64,000 nt of DNA from Lineus longissimus (taxonomy: Eukaryota; Nemertea; Pilidiophora; Heteronemertea; Lineidae): NCBI RefSeq assembly GCF_910592395.1, contig NC_088312.1:14735292-14799291 (forward strand), in the 5' to 3' direction. Under the pieces are notes generated by a model. The model searched no databases and was not told the DNA's origin. It worked only from the letters and a program-made list of their open reading frames with translations. Position numbers and translations under genes: made by a program. This document shows, piece after piece, positions 51,488-62,128 of the stretch. Positions within the stretch are counted from its first letter, which is position 1; every line of letters starts with the position of its first letter.

Positions 51488-52649
51488 TTAGTCCTTTTCG
51501 AGTCTCAGGGAGTTTTCTAGGTGTCGCTTCTTTGCCATAAATAGGAGCTTGTCAAGTGGGGTCAGTGCCCCCCATCCTCTGCTTGCCATCCGGTTGAATT
51601 CTTTGTGCAAGCTTTCACCCCCTTGCTCATCGAGAAGTCCGCATCCAAATTTCCATCTCTTGATAAAAGGGGTCACATGGTCCTCCAAAATGTGCATCTT
51701 GGGTATAATTCTTGTTTCGGAAAAGTAGGTGGTCACCAGGGCAGATGTACCTGCCATTTCAACTATCTCTAACTCAAATGTACCGGTATCCATGGGCTCG
51801 TCAGTCGTATCATCAAACGTATCATTGGGTATCGAAGAAATATCCATTGGGACTGGAATTGTGGTACCAGTGTTACAAGTGTGATCAGAAAATGATCTAT
51901 ACTGGCATTGATATCCACATGATTGGCAACGCAGAGTAATTCGCATCAGATGTTTAAAGAAGAATGAAGGGGGTTTGGAAACATTGTAATAGAACACAAG
52001 GTCTTGGCATTTAGGGCATTGTATGCTATCCTTTTCTTGCTCAGTAAATTGGGCAGTTAGACGGGGCACAGAAGAAATGGTCACAATTAGTAACAACAGT
52101 ATGAGTAGAGAAAACCTTCAGACAAATAGCACACATGTACAACTCGTCATAGTCAATTATTTCTACAGATTCAGGAGGTTGGGTATATTCCTCACGCCAG
52201 AAGTGGGAAAATATACCCTTGTCATGTATATGGAATGGAAGCTTGTGGACATGTTTGTATCCCCCCTTGTCTTGCTTCCTGCGGCCTGAGTCCTTCGACT
52301 CCTTGAGTTTTGAACATACCTGACAGTTATCAGCTTCATGGGGAAGCCAGAATGTTTCATTCTTGACTTGACACTCATTTATAAAGGTTAGATATTTTGT
52401 CTTCACATCACTCCGATTCGAACCTTTTCGGTCAATTTTGTTCAAACACTTCCAACACACATATGGTGAATGGGCTTCTAGACTATCAAGTTGCACATTT
52501 ATTCCATAGAATGCAAAAATGGGATCTTTTCTGGTTAAGGATGAAACAGGCTTGCGCTCCTTTTTCTGGTTGCCTGTACTTTCCGGAAAGTTGGAAACCT
52601 GGAAAGTTGGAATATAACTACTTCCTGCTAGATGACACTTGTCATCCAC
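51488..52649 (-). pseudogene. Transposon protein with RAG1 N-terminus-like zinc region (N-RAG-TP-like), truncated
   Basis: Two overlapping frames (52649-52041 and 52096-51488) form one decayed gene. The first carries a Cys pair region (YVCWKCLNKIDRK), a long spacer, a second pair (DNCQVCSKL), then a RING start CAICLKVFSTHTVV and CDHFFC. A one-base shift near 52060 moves to the second frame: QCPKCQDLVF completes the RING, followed by LRCQSCGYQCQY. This order (paired Cys motifs, RING, extra finger) matches vertebrate RAG1's N-terminal region and the N-RAG-TP transposon family known from molluscs. The frame then jumps to MHILEDHVTPFIKRWKFG, a C-terminal motif of such transposon proteins, so the catalytic core is deleted. 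Function is lost. Confidence 0.68.
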
Positions 52650-53366
52650 CTGTGTCAGTTAAAGGGGTCTTTGGCTGGATGGATGATGTAACAGGGTACC
52701 TGCTAGGTGGCACTTGCATCCAGCTGTATCATTTAAAGGGGTCTTTGGCTGGATGGATGATGTAACAGGGTACCTGCTAGATGGCGCTTGTCATCCAGCT
52801 CTATCATTTAAAAGGCTCCTTGGCTGGATGGATGATGTAACAGGGTACCTGCTAGGTGGCCCTCGCATCCAGCTGTATCATTTAAAGGGGTCTTTGGCTG
52901 GATGGATGATGTGACAGGGTACCTGCTAGGTGGCCCTCGCATCCAGCTATATCATTTAAAGGGCTCCTTGGCTGGATGGATGATGTAACAGGGTACCTGC
53001 TAGGTGGCCCTCGCATCCAGCTGTATCATTTAAAGGGGTCTTTGGCTGGATGGATGATGTGACAGGGTACCTGCTAGGTGGCCCTCGCATCCAGCTATAT
53101 CATTTAAAGGGCTCCTTGGCTGGATGGATGATGTAACAGGGTACCTGCTTGGTGGCACTTGCATCCAGCTGTATCATTTACAGGGGTCTTTGGCTGGATG
53201 GATGATGTAACAGGGTACCTGCTAGGTGGCGCTTGTCATCCAGCTGTATCATTTAAAGGGATATTCGGCTGGATGGATGATGTAACAGGGTACCTGCTAG
53301 GTGGCCCTCGCATCCAGCTGTATCATTTAAAGGGATCGTTGGCTGGATGGATGATGTAACGATATG
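52640..53366 (+). repeat. Minisatellite of 74-bp units
   Basis: About ten head-to-tail units; GGATGATGT starts at 52681, 52755, 52830, 52904, 52978, 53052, 53126, 53200, 53275 and 53349. Unit landmarks are GGCTGGATGGATGATGTAAC, AGGGTACCTGCTAGGTGG and CATCCAGCTGTATCATTTAA. 74-bp and 75-bp units alternate in part. The array abuts the 5' end of the RAG1-N-like gene. Confidence 0.93.
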
Positions 53367-53544
53367 CTAATTGAATAAACTTTCTTTGAACCAAACTAGT
53401 CGGTAAAATACAGCAGCAATGGTCACTCAGTGGATGGGAGCACCAGATGGGACATGCTTCGACTCTGAGGTGCTAACTAATCAATAGTCAGATAGTGTAG
53501 CCTGAGTGTTTGGATGCTACTCTCCATCACCAGTTGGTGACTCT
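53367..53544. other. Short spacer, nothing recognised
   Basis: A unique-looking sequence between the minisatellite and the gypsy E LTR. AATAAA near 53373 may be a stray signal. Confidence 0.35.
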
Positions 53545-53690
53545 TGTTACAAACCGGAAAAGTAGGATTTCGTGTATGACCATGTTTATTAGCCCAAAAC
53601 GATGACGTATTACACACATCATGCAAACAGCGATGGTGTCACTAGAAAGTTATACAAGGCAGCTTACTTGAATTACCCAATATCATAACA
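53545..53690 (-). repeat. 3' LTR of gypsy copy E
   Basis: 146 bp, TGTTATGATATT...TTTGTAACA in element orientation; about 142 of 146 bases equal to the 5' LTR. Confidence 0.9.
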
Positions 53691-54403
53691 CCTCCCCTTT
53701 AAGTCTGAAACAACAGCTATTATCAGGAGTCTGAATAGTCCAAGAGTCTATGCATAAGAGTCATAAGAGTCCAGAAATTTAATTCAAAATTAATAATATT
53801 TCACAAAGCTGGCTTGGTACACTAATGCTGAAGCTCACTTAATAATATAGTATCTCAAAATGTAAATACAGAACTTGCAAGAGCCCAAATTTGCAAATGG
53901 TCAAAACTTACAAATGGCAATTAGTGGCATAAATATTAAATGACACTTGGCAAAATTGCAATATGCCAAAGGGCAAAAACACAAAAACTTGAAATCACAA
54001 CTGGAGTAACATATAGAGAATCAGGGTAGACTGCCCAGTTCTCTGGAATGAAACTTGGCATTATTCTGGCCAAACACTGTCTCATCCCGTTTCCAAAGTA
54101 AAAGAAACAGACAAAAAAACGTTGTGTGGAGTTTTTACACACACAAAACGCACACACACTATCTAGAATCCTTGTGTCAGAAATACTGATTTTGAGAACA
54201 CACCTTGAATCACATGTTCTATACTGATATTTGTAGTGATTGTACTAGAGGTTGAGTTTTTGAACGGGTTTGACTACACGACCAGCGCGAGTTGAAATCA
54301 CTGTTCCTGCGGTTGGAACAGGGGCACTAGGGTTATTTTCAGCAACGGGAGTCATTGTCAACGGATTTCGACACGGAGAAGATGGCGGCACTTCTGACAA
54401 ATT

Positions 54404-54766
54404 TCAACAAGGCGACGACGGTACACCCGGATTGGGTACCGGTACAGATTGCAAATGTCGTCGATTTCTCCTGAGAGTTGATTCTGAATTGGTCTGAACG
54501 ATAAAGGAACGAGGGGTAGACGGATGTTTGTCGATAACAGTAGCAGACGTTTTCCACGATTTTTCCTGATCAGTTTTGACTCGGACAACATTACCAGGGG
54601 CAGTGTTCGGAAGAGGACGTACTCCATGCTTGCGATTGTAGTACATTTCCTGATGAGTTTTTGCACTTTCGTCGTTTTCTCGAGCTTGACCGTAAAAACT
54701 GAATTCTCGATCGGTATTCCTAGTGAGAACAGGAAGGGTTGTTCTGAGTTGGCGTCCCATTAACAT
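54404..54766 (-). pseudogene. Gypsy copy E integrase, C-terminal part
   Basis: A 120-codon frame with the MLMGRQLRTTLPVL motif, YYNRKHGVRPLP and PGNVVRV (the basic C-terminal domain of gypsy integrases). It is one frame away from the main pol frame ending near 54777, so a single indel separates them. Confidence 0.78.
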
Positions 54767-54776
54767 TTCGACTGGG

Positions 54777-56255
54777 CTAAACCCAGTCGCAGCGATGGGT
54801 GTAGCCCGATAGGCTAGTAGAGCTTTGTACGGATCGGGTTGTTTGTTTTAGAATTCTCTTTGCGATTTTTACCGCGGCCTCAGCCTCACCATTGGATTGA
54901 GCATAGGTGGGGCTGGATGTGATGTGTTCAAAACCATAGTCATTAGCAAAAGCAGCAAAATCGACGGATGAAAACTGAGGACCATTGTCCGTAACCACAG
55001 TTCTTGGTATACCCCAGCAGGCAAATATGGCTTTGATTTTGCCGATGACGGCTTTGCTAGTGGTGGTTTTCCCAAGGTGGGCAATTTCGATGTATCTCGA
55101 AAAAGAGTCCATCATGACAAGATAGGAGTCATGGTTGAATGATACCATTGTGAACAAATCTGCTCCGATCCTGTCCCATGGCTGGGATGGCATGGGGGTT
55201 GTAATCAGTGGTTCCCTATTTTGCTTAGGGCGATGTTCCTGGCAAAATGAGCACTTTTCTACAACGTTCTGAATGTCATTGCTGAGACCAGGCCACCAGA
55301 CACACGATTTTGCCCTTTCCCTGGACTTAGTCACACCCATGTGACCGTCATGGATTCGAGCTAGAATTTCCTGCTGTAATTCGGCGGGAATGGCGATCCT
55401 ATTATCGTACAGCAAGAGATTATTGGCAACAGAGAGATGATTTCTCACACCATAGAAGTTTTTGAGATGCATAGGGACGTCGCTGGCTCTGTCTGGCCAG
55501 CCACTGAGCATGAATTTCATGGCATCCGCGAAAGTTTGATCCCTTGCGCTAACTGACCTTATTTCCTCAAGTTTATTCAAAGACACATTCCAGCTGTTTT
55601 CGACCGATTCAACATAGGCGTCAATGGCGGCTTGGATTTCACATACAGTCTTGTCAACAGGGTCCACGGACAAAGGACTCCGAGACAACGCGTCGGCGAT
55701 AACTAATGTCTTTCCTGGCACATGCTCAACTTTGGCATTGAAACTCATGAGGCGCATGAGTAATCTCTGGCAACGAATTGGAACTTTGTCCAAGTCTCTA
55801 TCATTCATCAATGGTACTAAGGGTTTATGATCTGTCAATATTTTGAAAGTGTCAAGTCCATACAGATACTGTGAGAATTTTTCACAAGCCCACACAGAGG
55901 CTAGGGCCTCCTTCTCGATTTGCGTGTATTTCTTTTCTGCGTCGGTAAGTGTCCTTGATGCGAAAGCAACAGGAGAGAGACGGTTGTTCTTTTCCTGGAG
56001 TAGGACTCCTCCAAGCCCATAACTACTGGCGTCTGCGCTAACGGTGGTAGGTAACGACGGATCGTAATATGAGAGTACTGGAGCGCTGGAGATCATTTCC
56101 TTGATTTTTTCAAATGCGGTTTGTTGGCGGTGTCCCCACGACCAGTGAGTGTCCTTTTTCAGGAGATCAGTCATCGGCTTTGCCACAGTGGACAAGTTGT
56201 TGACAAAGCGACCAAGGTACGTGATCATACCCAGAACTCTCTTGAGTTCAGTCAC
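54777..56255 (-). pseudogene. Gypsy copy E pol: RT connection, RNase H, integrase core
   Basis: A 492-codon frame. It begins in the RT thumb/connection (VLGMITYLGRFVNNLSTVAK). RNase H shows TVSADASSYGLGGVLLQ, QIEKEALASVWACEKF, ILTDHKPLVPL and ADALSRSP. Integrase shows the HHCC finger (HDGHMGVTKSRERA, CSFCQEHRP) and the triad GADLFTM, VVTDNGPQFSS and QSNGEAEAAVKIAK. An indel between 56255 and 56401 separates it from the RT palm. Confidence 0.88.
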
Positions 56256-56400
56256 AGATTGCGGCGCAGCTAACTCCTGAATGGCCTTTACTTTCTCTTT
56301 CGAGGGGCAGACTCCCTCGGCGCTAAAACAGTGGCCATGAAGTCAAGTTTGTCCATGTCAAATTGGCACTTTGGGTGATTTAGTTTTAGACCCGATTTCT

Positions 56401-57291
56401 CTATGGGTCAAGTACGCGTTGGAGACGTTTGTCATGCTCCTCCTTGGTGGCTGCATATATCAAAATATCATCCATCCAAATTATAACACCGTCGTGATCT
56501 TTCAGCAGATTGGCCATCTTGGTCTGAAAGATTTCTGGCGCACTAGAAATGCCAAAACAGAGGCGGCGAAAACAGAACCTGCCGAAGGGTGTTATAAAGG
56601 TGGTAAATTTAGCACTATCTGGGTCAAGTGGTGTGGCCCAGAAACCAGAAGAACAGTCAAGTTTCGAAAAATGTTTGGCGCCTGACAATTTTGAGATCAC
56701 ATCTTCAATAGACGGCAAGAAACATTTCTCACGGACCACAGACCGGTTCAGGCGTTTTAGATCAACACAAATTCGAATACCACGGTTACCCTTTTTAACC
56801 ACAGGGACCATGGGTGCACACCATTCCGTCGGTTCAGTGACACGCTGAATCACTCCCATGTTTTCCATTTTCTCTAATTGTTCCTTGACTTTTGGCAACA
56901 ACGGAATTGGCACATGGCGCGCAACATTAACACTATAAGGATCTGCGTCATCCTTGATTTTTATTTTCACCGGATCACCGAAGACATCTTGTTTGATGTC
57001 ATGTACTTTGGCGCTATTGGTGACACGTATCAGTCCCATTGAAGCAGCAGCTGGTCGAGATAACAAGTTGCACCCTCCTGAAATAACGTACACTTTCAGC
57101 AAATGGCACTGATTGTCCAAGTATGTAGTGGCAGTGAACATGCCTTTGCATTCCAGTGTACCACCTACACTCTTTAGCTTGGAATCAGCCCTTTTCAAAG
57201 TAGGACTGGGTTTGAGCGAGTTGTACGTCTTTTCAGATATTACCGTGACATCGGCTCCAGAATCTATTTTGAACTGCACATTCTGCTTCAA
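56401..57291 (-). pseudogene. Gypsy copy E protease and RT palm
   Basis: A 296-codon frame with retropepsin FKIDSGADVTVIS and RT motifs APMVPVVKKGNRGIRICVDL, KLDCSSGFWATPLD, FGRFCFRRLCFGISSAPEIF and the catalytic box IIWMDDILIYA. The box reads WMDD where most gypsy elements have Y(V/M)DD. The frame ends shortly after, at a frameshift. Confidence 0.88.
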
Positions 57292-58252
57292 AAATTTTCA
57301 GTTTAACGTTCCATGCTGTTGAACCATCCTTGGACACTGCACCCAAGAATAATGAACTTTCGTCATCCTCAGATTCCTCATTGAAGTCGAATTCAACCTC
57401 CTTGACGTCTTTTGACAGGCAAAACTTCAAAACAAAACAGGCAAAATGTCCGCGACGACTACATTTATGACAGGTCACGCCAGTTGCTGGACAGCGTGAC
57501 GTAGGGCCATGTGACCCACCACACCGCCCACACTTTTCGTTCCAAGTATGGGGGTTGGAGTTTTGCTAAGGATGGGGTTGGGTACTTTTTGCTGACGAAG
57601 TCTTTTGTTTTGGTGATCCCTTTGGGCGATCTGCGTTGTGTGGACGGGGTTGGCGGCCTCAGCGACGAGTGTTAACAGCACTAACTGATGGTTCCTCACC
57701 TTTCCCGTGTTGTGATGTAACCTGGCTTTTCACCATTTCACGTTCCCTAGACAGCTGGACTGCCTGATCTAATGTCAGATCAGCTTTAAGTTGCAAATCT
57801 CTAGATAGTTCTTTATCCTGAAGACCAACAACCAGCTTGTCTCGGATATGTTCATTACGATTTCCACCGAAATCACAGTGCTGCGAGAGTTCGTACAGAT
57901 TTCGAACAAATTCTTCAATGTTTTCGCCCTGATTCTGTTCCCTTTGGTAAAAGCGAGCCCTCTAATGAATAACATTGCGACGTGGAGCGAAATAGTTGTT
58001 AAACTTCTCCAGGACAGTGTTAAAAACGAGTTCAGGATGTTCAACATCTCCGTCAGGGGCGAACACAAACGTGTTGTACACAGTATCTGCTTGCTGGCCC
58101 ATTGCGTACAGCAATGTATTGGTTTGTACAGCCTCCGTTTCTGCATCCGGTGCAGTTGCGACACGATATCTGAGGAATCTTTGTCGCCATTCTGGCCAGC
58201 CCTCTGGCCTAGAAAAGTCAAATGCCTCAGGTGGATGGAATTTCGGGGCCAT
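57292..58252 (-). pseudogene. Gypsy copy E gag
   Basis: Start Met at 58252 (MAPKFHPPEAFDFSRPEGW). The first 96 codons end at an in-frame TAG (57961-57963). The same frame continues with FYQREQNQGENIEEFVRNLY, then the reading passes frameshifts to a double zinc knuckle region with CGRCGGSHGPTSRC and CHKCSRRGHFAC, as in gypsy gags whose knuckles lie next to protease. The gene is clearly non-functional. Confidence 0.8.
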
Positions 58253-58331
58253 CTAGTTTTCGTTTTTGGGTTGCAAGGCTTACGATTACCTTTACTTTTG
58301 TTGATTTTAAGCGATTCCACCGCTGCCACCA

Positions 58332-58477
58332 TGTTACAAACTGGAAAAGTAGGATTTCGTGTATGACCATGTTTATTAGCCCAAAACGATGACGTATTAC
58401 ACACATCATGCAAACAGCGATGATGTCACTAGAAAGTTATACAAGGCGGCTAACTTGAATTACCCAATATCATAACA
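58332..58477 (-). repeat. 5' LTR of gypsy copy E
   Basis: 146 bp, near-identical to 53545-53690. It truncates the neighbouring transposase gene at 58478. Confidence 0.9.
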
Positions 58478-60015
58478 TCCTCCTCGTTCATCTTATCCCT
58501 CAGGTCATCGAAGATATTATCAAAAGCGTCAGGACAGTTTGCGTCAACCAAACCTGGTCGTCTATGCTGACCTGTGTCATCTTGCCACTCTTTGCCAAAA
58601 AGTACAGTTATGAACCGAGATTTCAGGCCTTCTGAAAAATTCAGAGTTGTCATCTTTCGCTTCAAATTATCAATCATGTGCAAGAAGCATCTTAAATAGG
58701 TGCTAGGGGCAAGAAAACTGGAGCAGTTCTTGAATCCATCAATTAAGGCACTTTCCCCATCAGTGCCCCAAGCTCTAACTTTCATGTTCCAAAGATGACA
58801 GTGGTCACGGATTTTTACCGCCATGTATTCATAATCTTCTGTCGCTCTTGACACATGGATCATTGCTGGACCTGGTACTAGCACATTGTTACCAGTCTTG
58901 GCATCAACGAACCAAGGATGGCGAAAGGTAGTGAAGGTTACATAAAACTGGCCCAAGTTAAATGTTGGGTCAATACCTAAAACAGTGCTGCACTTTGTTG
59001 AACAGCAGAATGACTTGAGGTCCTTCACCTGCTGATCAGTAGCGAGGAAAGCATGAGAATTGCTTTGCGCACAATCAAAACTATGAACAAATTTACCCTC
59101 CATGCTGAGTTTCAAGATTTCAGTAAAATCTGTTTTCTTATTTGTCCCACCCCTTTGAGACTTGAAATGCAGTGGAACACTCTTGTAGATCTATTGCCGA
59201 TCGCGCACAACAGATCCCTGAGACTGTATTCCCAGTGCACCACCGGCCGATTCAAATATGTTAGCAATCACTTGTTTCGGTGGCAGATCTTTAAGCGATG
59301 TTTTCATTTGCCTGATCACACTTGGTTTGGTATGCAGTAATGGCTTCCTTGATTTACTGTTGCCATGAGCTGGGAGAACGATCTCCCTTACAATACCATC
59401 TTTCAAATAGTACTGCAGTATACACCTTAATGCATTCTTCTGGCTGTCATACAACGTATAGGTTGCTTTGTGAAACTCAGGGGTACCTTTGTGGCGGTAA
59501 TAGTATCGAGAAAGCACATAACTATGCTTCTCGCCTTTACCTACTTTCACAAGACTATCTCCTTTCTCACTTAAATATGTCTTGTCCCCTGATGGCTTCC
59601 CCCACATTCCGTTTTCATCTGCAACAAAATAACGGGGCTCCACTTGGTTCATGTTGATCAAAAATGTGGCATTTTCTCTGCATCGCAATGGAATGGATGA
59701 AAGTAAAAAAATGTCATTGTCATTGTTAGTTAAGAAACCGACAGCTTCCTTGTAACTGTAGCCTGTCACCTTTCAGCTATATATGGGCCACTGTCCTTTA
59801 AATGTCATCTCGACAACATTTTCTGGCATTGCAACAGCTGGGCTGATATAGGCAATGTCGTTTTCCTGTGGAATGTTGGAGTTGATTTTCCCCACCTTAT
59901 CAAGATCATTGTCAAGACCTACGATGTCAGGATCATCTTCTTCATCATCATCCCTGCTATCAGTTATCACACGGCGTATTCTTCGTCGTTCAATCTCAGG
60001 GCTGTTGGAAATTGG
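58478..60015 (-). pseudogene. MULE-like DDE transposase, large exon, truncated by gypsy E
   Basis: One reading frame runs from a splice acceptor (CTGCAG, exon start 60015) to 58478, where the gypsy LTR cuts it. It is interrupted by two in-frame stops: TGA 59773-59775 and TAG 59191-59193. It begins PISNSPEIERRRIRRV with an acidic tract. Later HTKPSVIRQMKTSLKDLPPK precedes the catalytic region: LGIDPTFNLGQFYVTFTTF (first Asp), GPAMIHVSRATEDYEYM, RAWGTDGESALIDGF (second Asp) and LRCFLHMIDN. This matches a family of transposon-derived DDE proteins common in marine invertebrates that I consider MULE-related. The Glu-containing C-terminus is lost. Confidence 0.75.
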
Positions 60016-60465
60016 CTGCAGTAAATGAAATTTTTAAAAAAATTAGTAGATTGTATGAATGACAATAAAGGTTCTGCAGTTCAAAATCATAGCTAAACCA
60101 TAGCTTAGTATAGCGGTCCTTACAGGGTTCTGGAGTATTGTAAAATCATGGTCGCGCTGTAGTTCCTTGTGTGTGTTGATAGATGGCAGTACCTGACTGG
60201 TTAGCTGCAGCTGGATGCTGGATGGACCATTGAGCCAACTTTATTATTGTTGGTACTTTACTTATAGGGTTGTATTTGTATTTACAGTTTCACGTAGTTC
60301 ATGCCCACAGGAGGTGAATAAATAATAAAGACAGATTGTGTTTACCCACGGCTATTGTTTATATGATTTGGATGCCACTGCACTGAGGTATTTCATTAAT
60401 TGGAGTCAGAGGAGGGTCAGACCAGGCGCTGTTTCTTTGGAATAATGCAGTTGATTTTTCCTCAC

Positions 60466-60597
60466 CTTATTAGCAAGATCAATGTCAAAACATTCGATGT
60501 CAGGATAATCTTTACCCCCGTCTTTTTCATCGTCACTGCTGGAAATGGGTACATGCTGTATCTTTCTGCGTTTCAACTCGGGGCTGTTGGAAATTGG
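60466..60597 (-). CDS. MULE-like gene, duplicated 44-codon exon
   Basis: Acceptor TTTTCTTCAG before 60597 and donor AAG|GTGAGG at 60466/60465, both phase 0. It encodes PISNSPELKRRKIQHV followed by SSSDDEKDGGKDYPD. It is clearly homologous to the start of the next exon at 60015 (PISNSPEIERRRIRRV), at both DNA and protein level, so it arose by tandem exon duplication. Confidence 0.65.
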
Positions 60598-60971
60598 CTG
60601 AAGAAAATGAAATCGGAAAACATTAGTTCAAAAAAATGCGTGACTAGGATTTTAGAAAGAATTAGCTGGCATAGGGACAAGTAGGGCATGAGATTTACCT
60701 GGCCAGGAGGATAATGTGCCTACTTGACACCATGCGCCGCCACCTGTAGTATCACACTGATGTTGATGATATTCACAAAGTGTTGCTTAGGCTGTTTTGG
60801 AAATGGCTTGCAAATTTCAATCAGGCCTAAGTTGAGTTGTTTACTGTATAGTTCAACAATTTTTCATTGATCCTGTTGCGGTCCTGCTGGAAGCCGTTTT
60901 TGCAAAAAAAAACAACATTTCTTATGCCCAACTTGGCCCTTTAATAAACCTCTTTTAAGAAGCTTACATAC

Positions 60972-61043
60972 CTTTTCAAAACCACAGTAACAACAAAAGT
61001 ACCCTTCTGTAGGAATCATGCGACTGCAGTTAGGGCAAAGCAT
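60972..61043 (-). CDS. MULE-like gene, first exon: zinc ribbon
   Basis: ATG 61043-61041, 24 codons (CPNCSRMIPTEGYFCCYCG inside), donor AAG|GTATGTAAG, phase 0, so it joins either downstream exon in frame. The four cysteines form a C-x2-C...C-x2-C ribbon, a common N-terminal DNA-binding module of transposases. The reading continues past the donor but without conserved features. Confidence 0.62.
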
Positions 61044-61193
61044 TGTCACTGTCAGTGAATCATCTGAAAACATAAGAGAAGCCCATAAAAAATCTTTTCA
61101 TTCAGTCAATTTCAATATAAACGTTTACGAACTGACTATTTAGAGGTACGGCAATCGATGTACATTTGAAGAACTCCTGTCGGCCTAGGCCTA

Positions 61194-62120
61194 TATGGGC
61201 GGTTATTGCCGCAAATATTCACCAACGCGCGAGGGATAGCAAGTGACTCCTAGAAGCCGATGAGGCGTATAGTTCGTGGCGCGTATAGCTGTAATTTCTA
61301 AAATCTGCATTTCCTAGAATCGTCGTGAGGGATAGATACCGCGAGCTCTAGAATCCGCAGGTTCTAGAATTGTGAGCGATAGATCTCGTGTGGGATAGAA
61401 GTTCCAAAAAAATCTGTTATGTGGTGCCACTATCTCGTGAGCGATAGCAGTTCAAACAATTTCCGTTATGTGGCGCCACTGTCGCATATTCGTATTGTTT
61501 TTGCTGTAGATGCCGGCCTGCTACTACTACTAGGCATAGTAGGGAAGGCCCCACCGGCAGCAATCGACATTGGCCTAGAAAATGAAGTGCTTGGCCGAGG
61601 AAGCGGATGACGACGATGTGGTGTAGAATCAGGGTTATACTCGGGTTTATATCACTAGCCTCTGCTGGAGCTGATCGGGCTGCTGCTGGTCTAAAATCTG
61701 CACTACTTGCTGAAGCAGTAGTGCTGCCTGTTGCAGCTGCGACTGGTCGCACATTTTAAAAATTGCAGTGAAAGTAGCCTATTCATGTACGCGCTTTCTG
61801 ACAGTGACAAGTACCATGTGTTGAGGCCAACTGACAGTAGTGTCGCTTACAGCAAAAACAATACGACGACGTCAATATGCGACAGTGGCGCCACATAACG
61901 GATTTTTTTTGGAACTTCTATCCCTCACGAGATCTATCGCTCACGGTTCTAGAACATGCGGGTTCTAGAGCTCGCGGTATCTATCCCTCATGACGATTCT
62001 AGGAAATGCAGATTTTAGAAATTACAGCTGTACGCGCCACGAACTATATGCCTCATCGGCTTCTAGGAGTAACTTGCTATCCCTCGCGCATTGGTGAATA
62101 TTTGCGGCAATAACTGCCGA
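61194..62120. mobile_element. Long-TIR fold-back element
   Basis: About 927 bp with arms of roughly 240 bp (61197-61440 and 61875-62120) in inverted orientation. They share TTATTGCCGCAAATATTCAC, CGAGGGATAGCAAG and TCTAGGAAATGCAGATTTTA-type blocks. A palindromic 8-bp direct repeat TAGGCCTA flanks it (61186-61193 and 62121-62128). The arms contain five or more GAGGGATAG/GAGCGATAG subterminal motifs. The centre encodes nothing recognisable. An 8-bp duplication would suit hAT-like elements, but the palindromic target makes the boundaries uncertain by a base or two. Confidence 0.72.
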
Positions 62121-62128
62121 TAGGCCTA

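Larger units (their letters stand above)
53545..58477 (-). mobile_element. Ty3/gypsy retrotransposon E, degraded, both LTRs present
   Basis: A 4,933-bp minus-strand element with 146-bp LTRs at 53545-53690 and 58332-58477 that differ at about 4 positions. A polypurine AAAGGGGAGG precedes the 3' LTR. TGGTGGCAGCGGTGG directly after the 5' LTR is the primer-binding site. Gag and pol contain several stops and frameshifts. The expected target duplication was not found. Confidence 0.9.

Noticed and set aside
51488-52649. A genuine RAG1 gene
   Set aside because: No RAG1 catalytic core or RAG2 neighbour; the C-terminal motif is that of a transposon family and the gene is truncated and frameshifted.
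52397-53359. Coding repeats (FGWMDDVTGYLL units) as a tandem-repeat protein
   Set aside because: The unit length alternates 74 and 75 bp, so the frame is not kept across the array.
61417-61752. Small open frames in the centre of the fold-back element as a transposase
   Set aside because: Low-complexity Ala/Ser/Thr composition, both strands open, no catalytic motifs.
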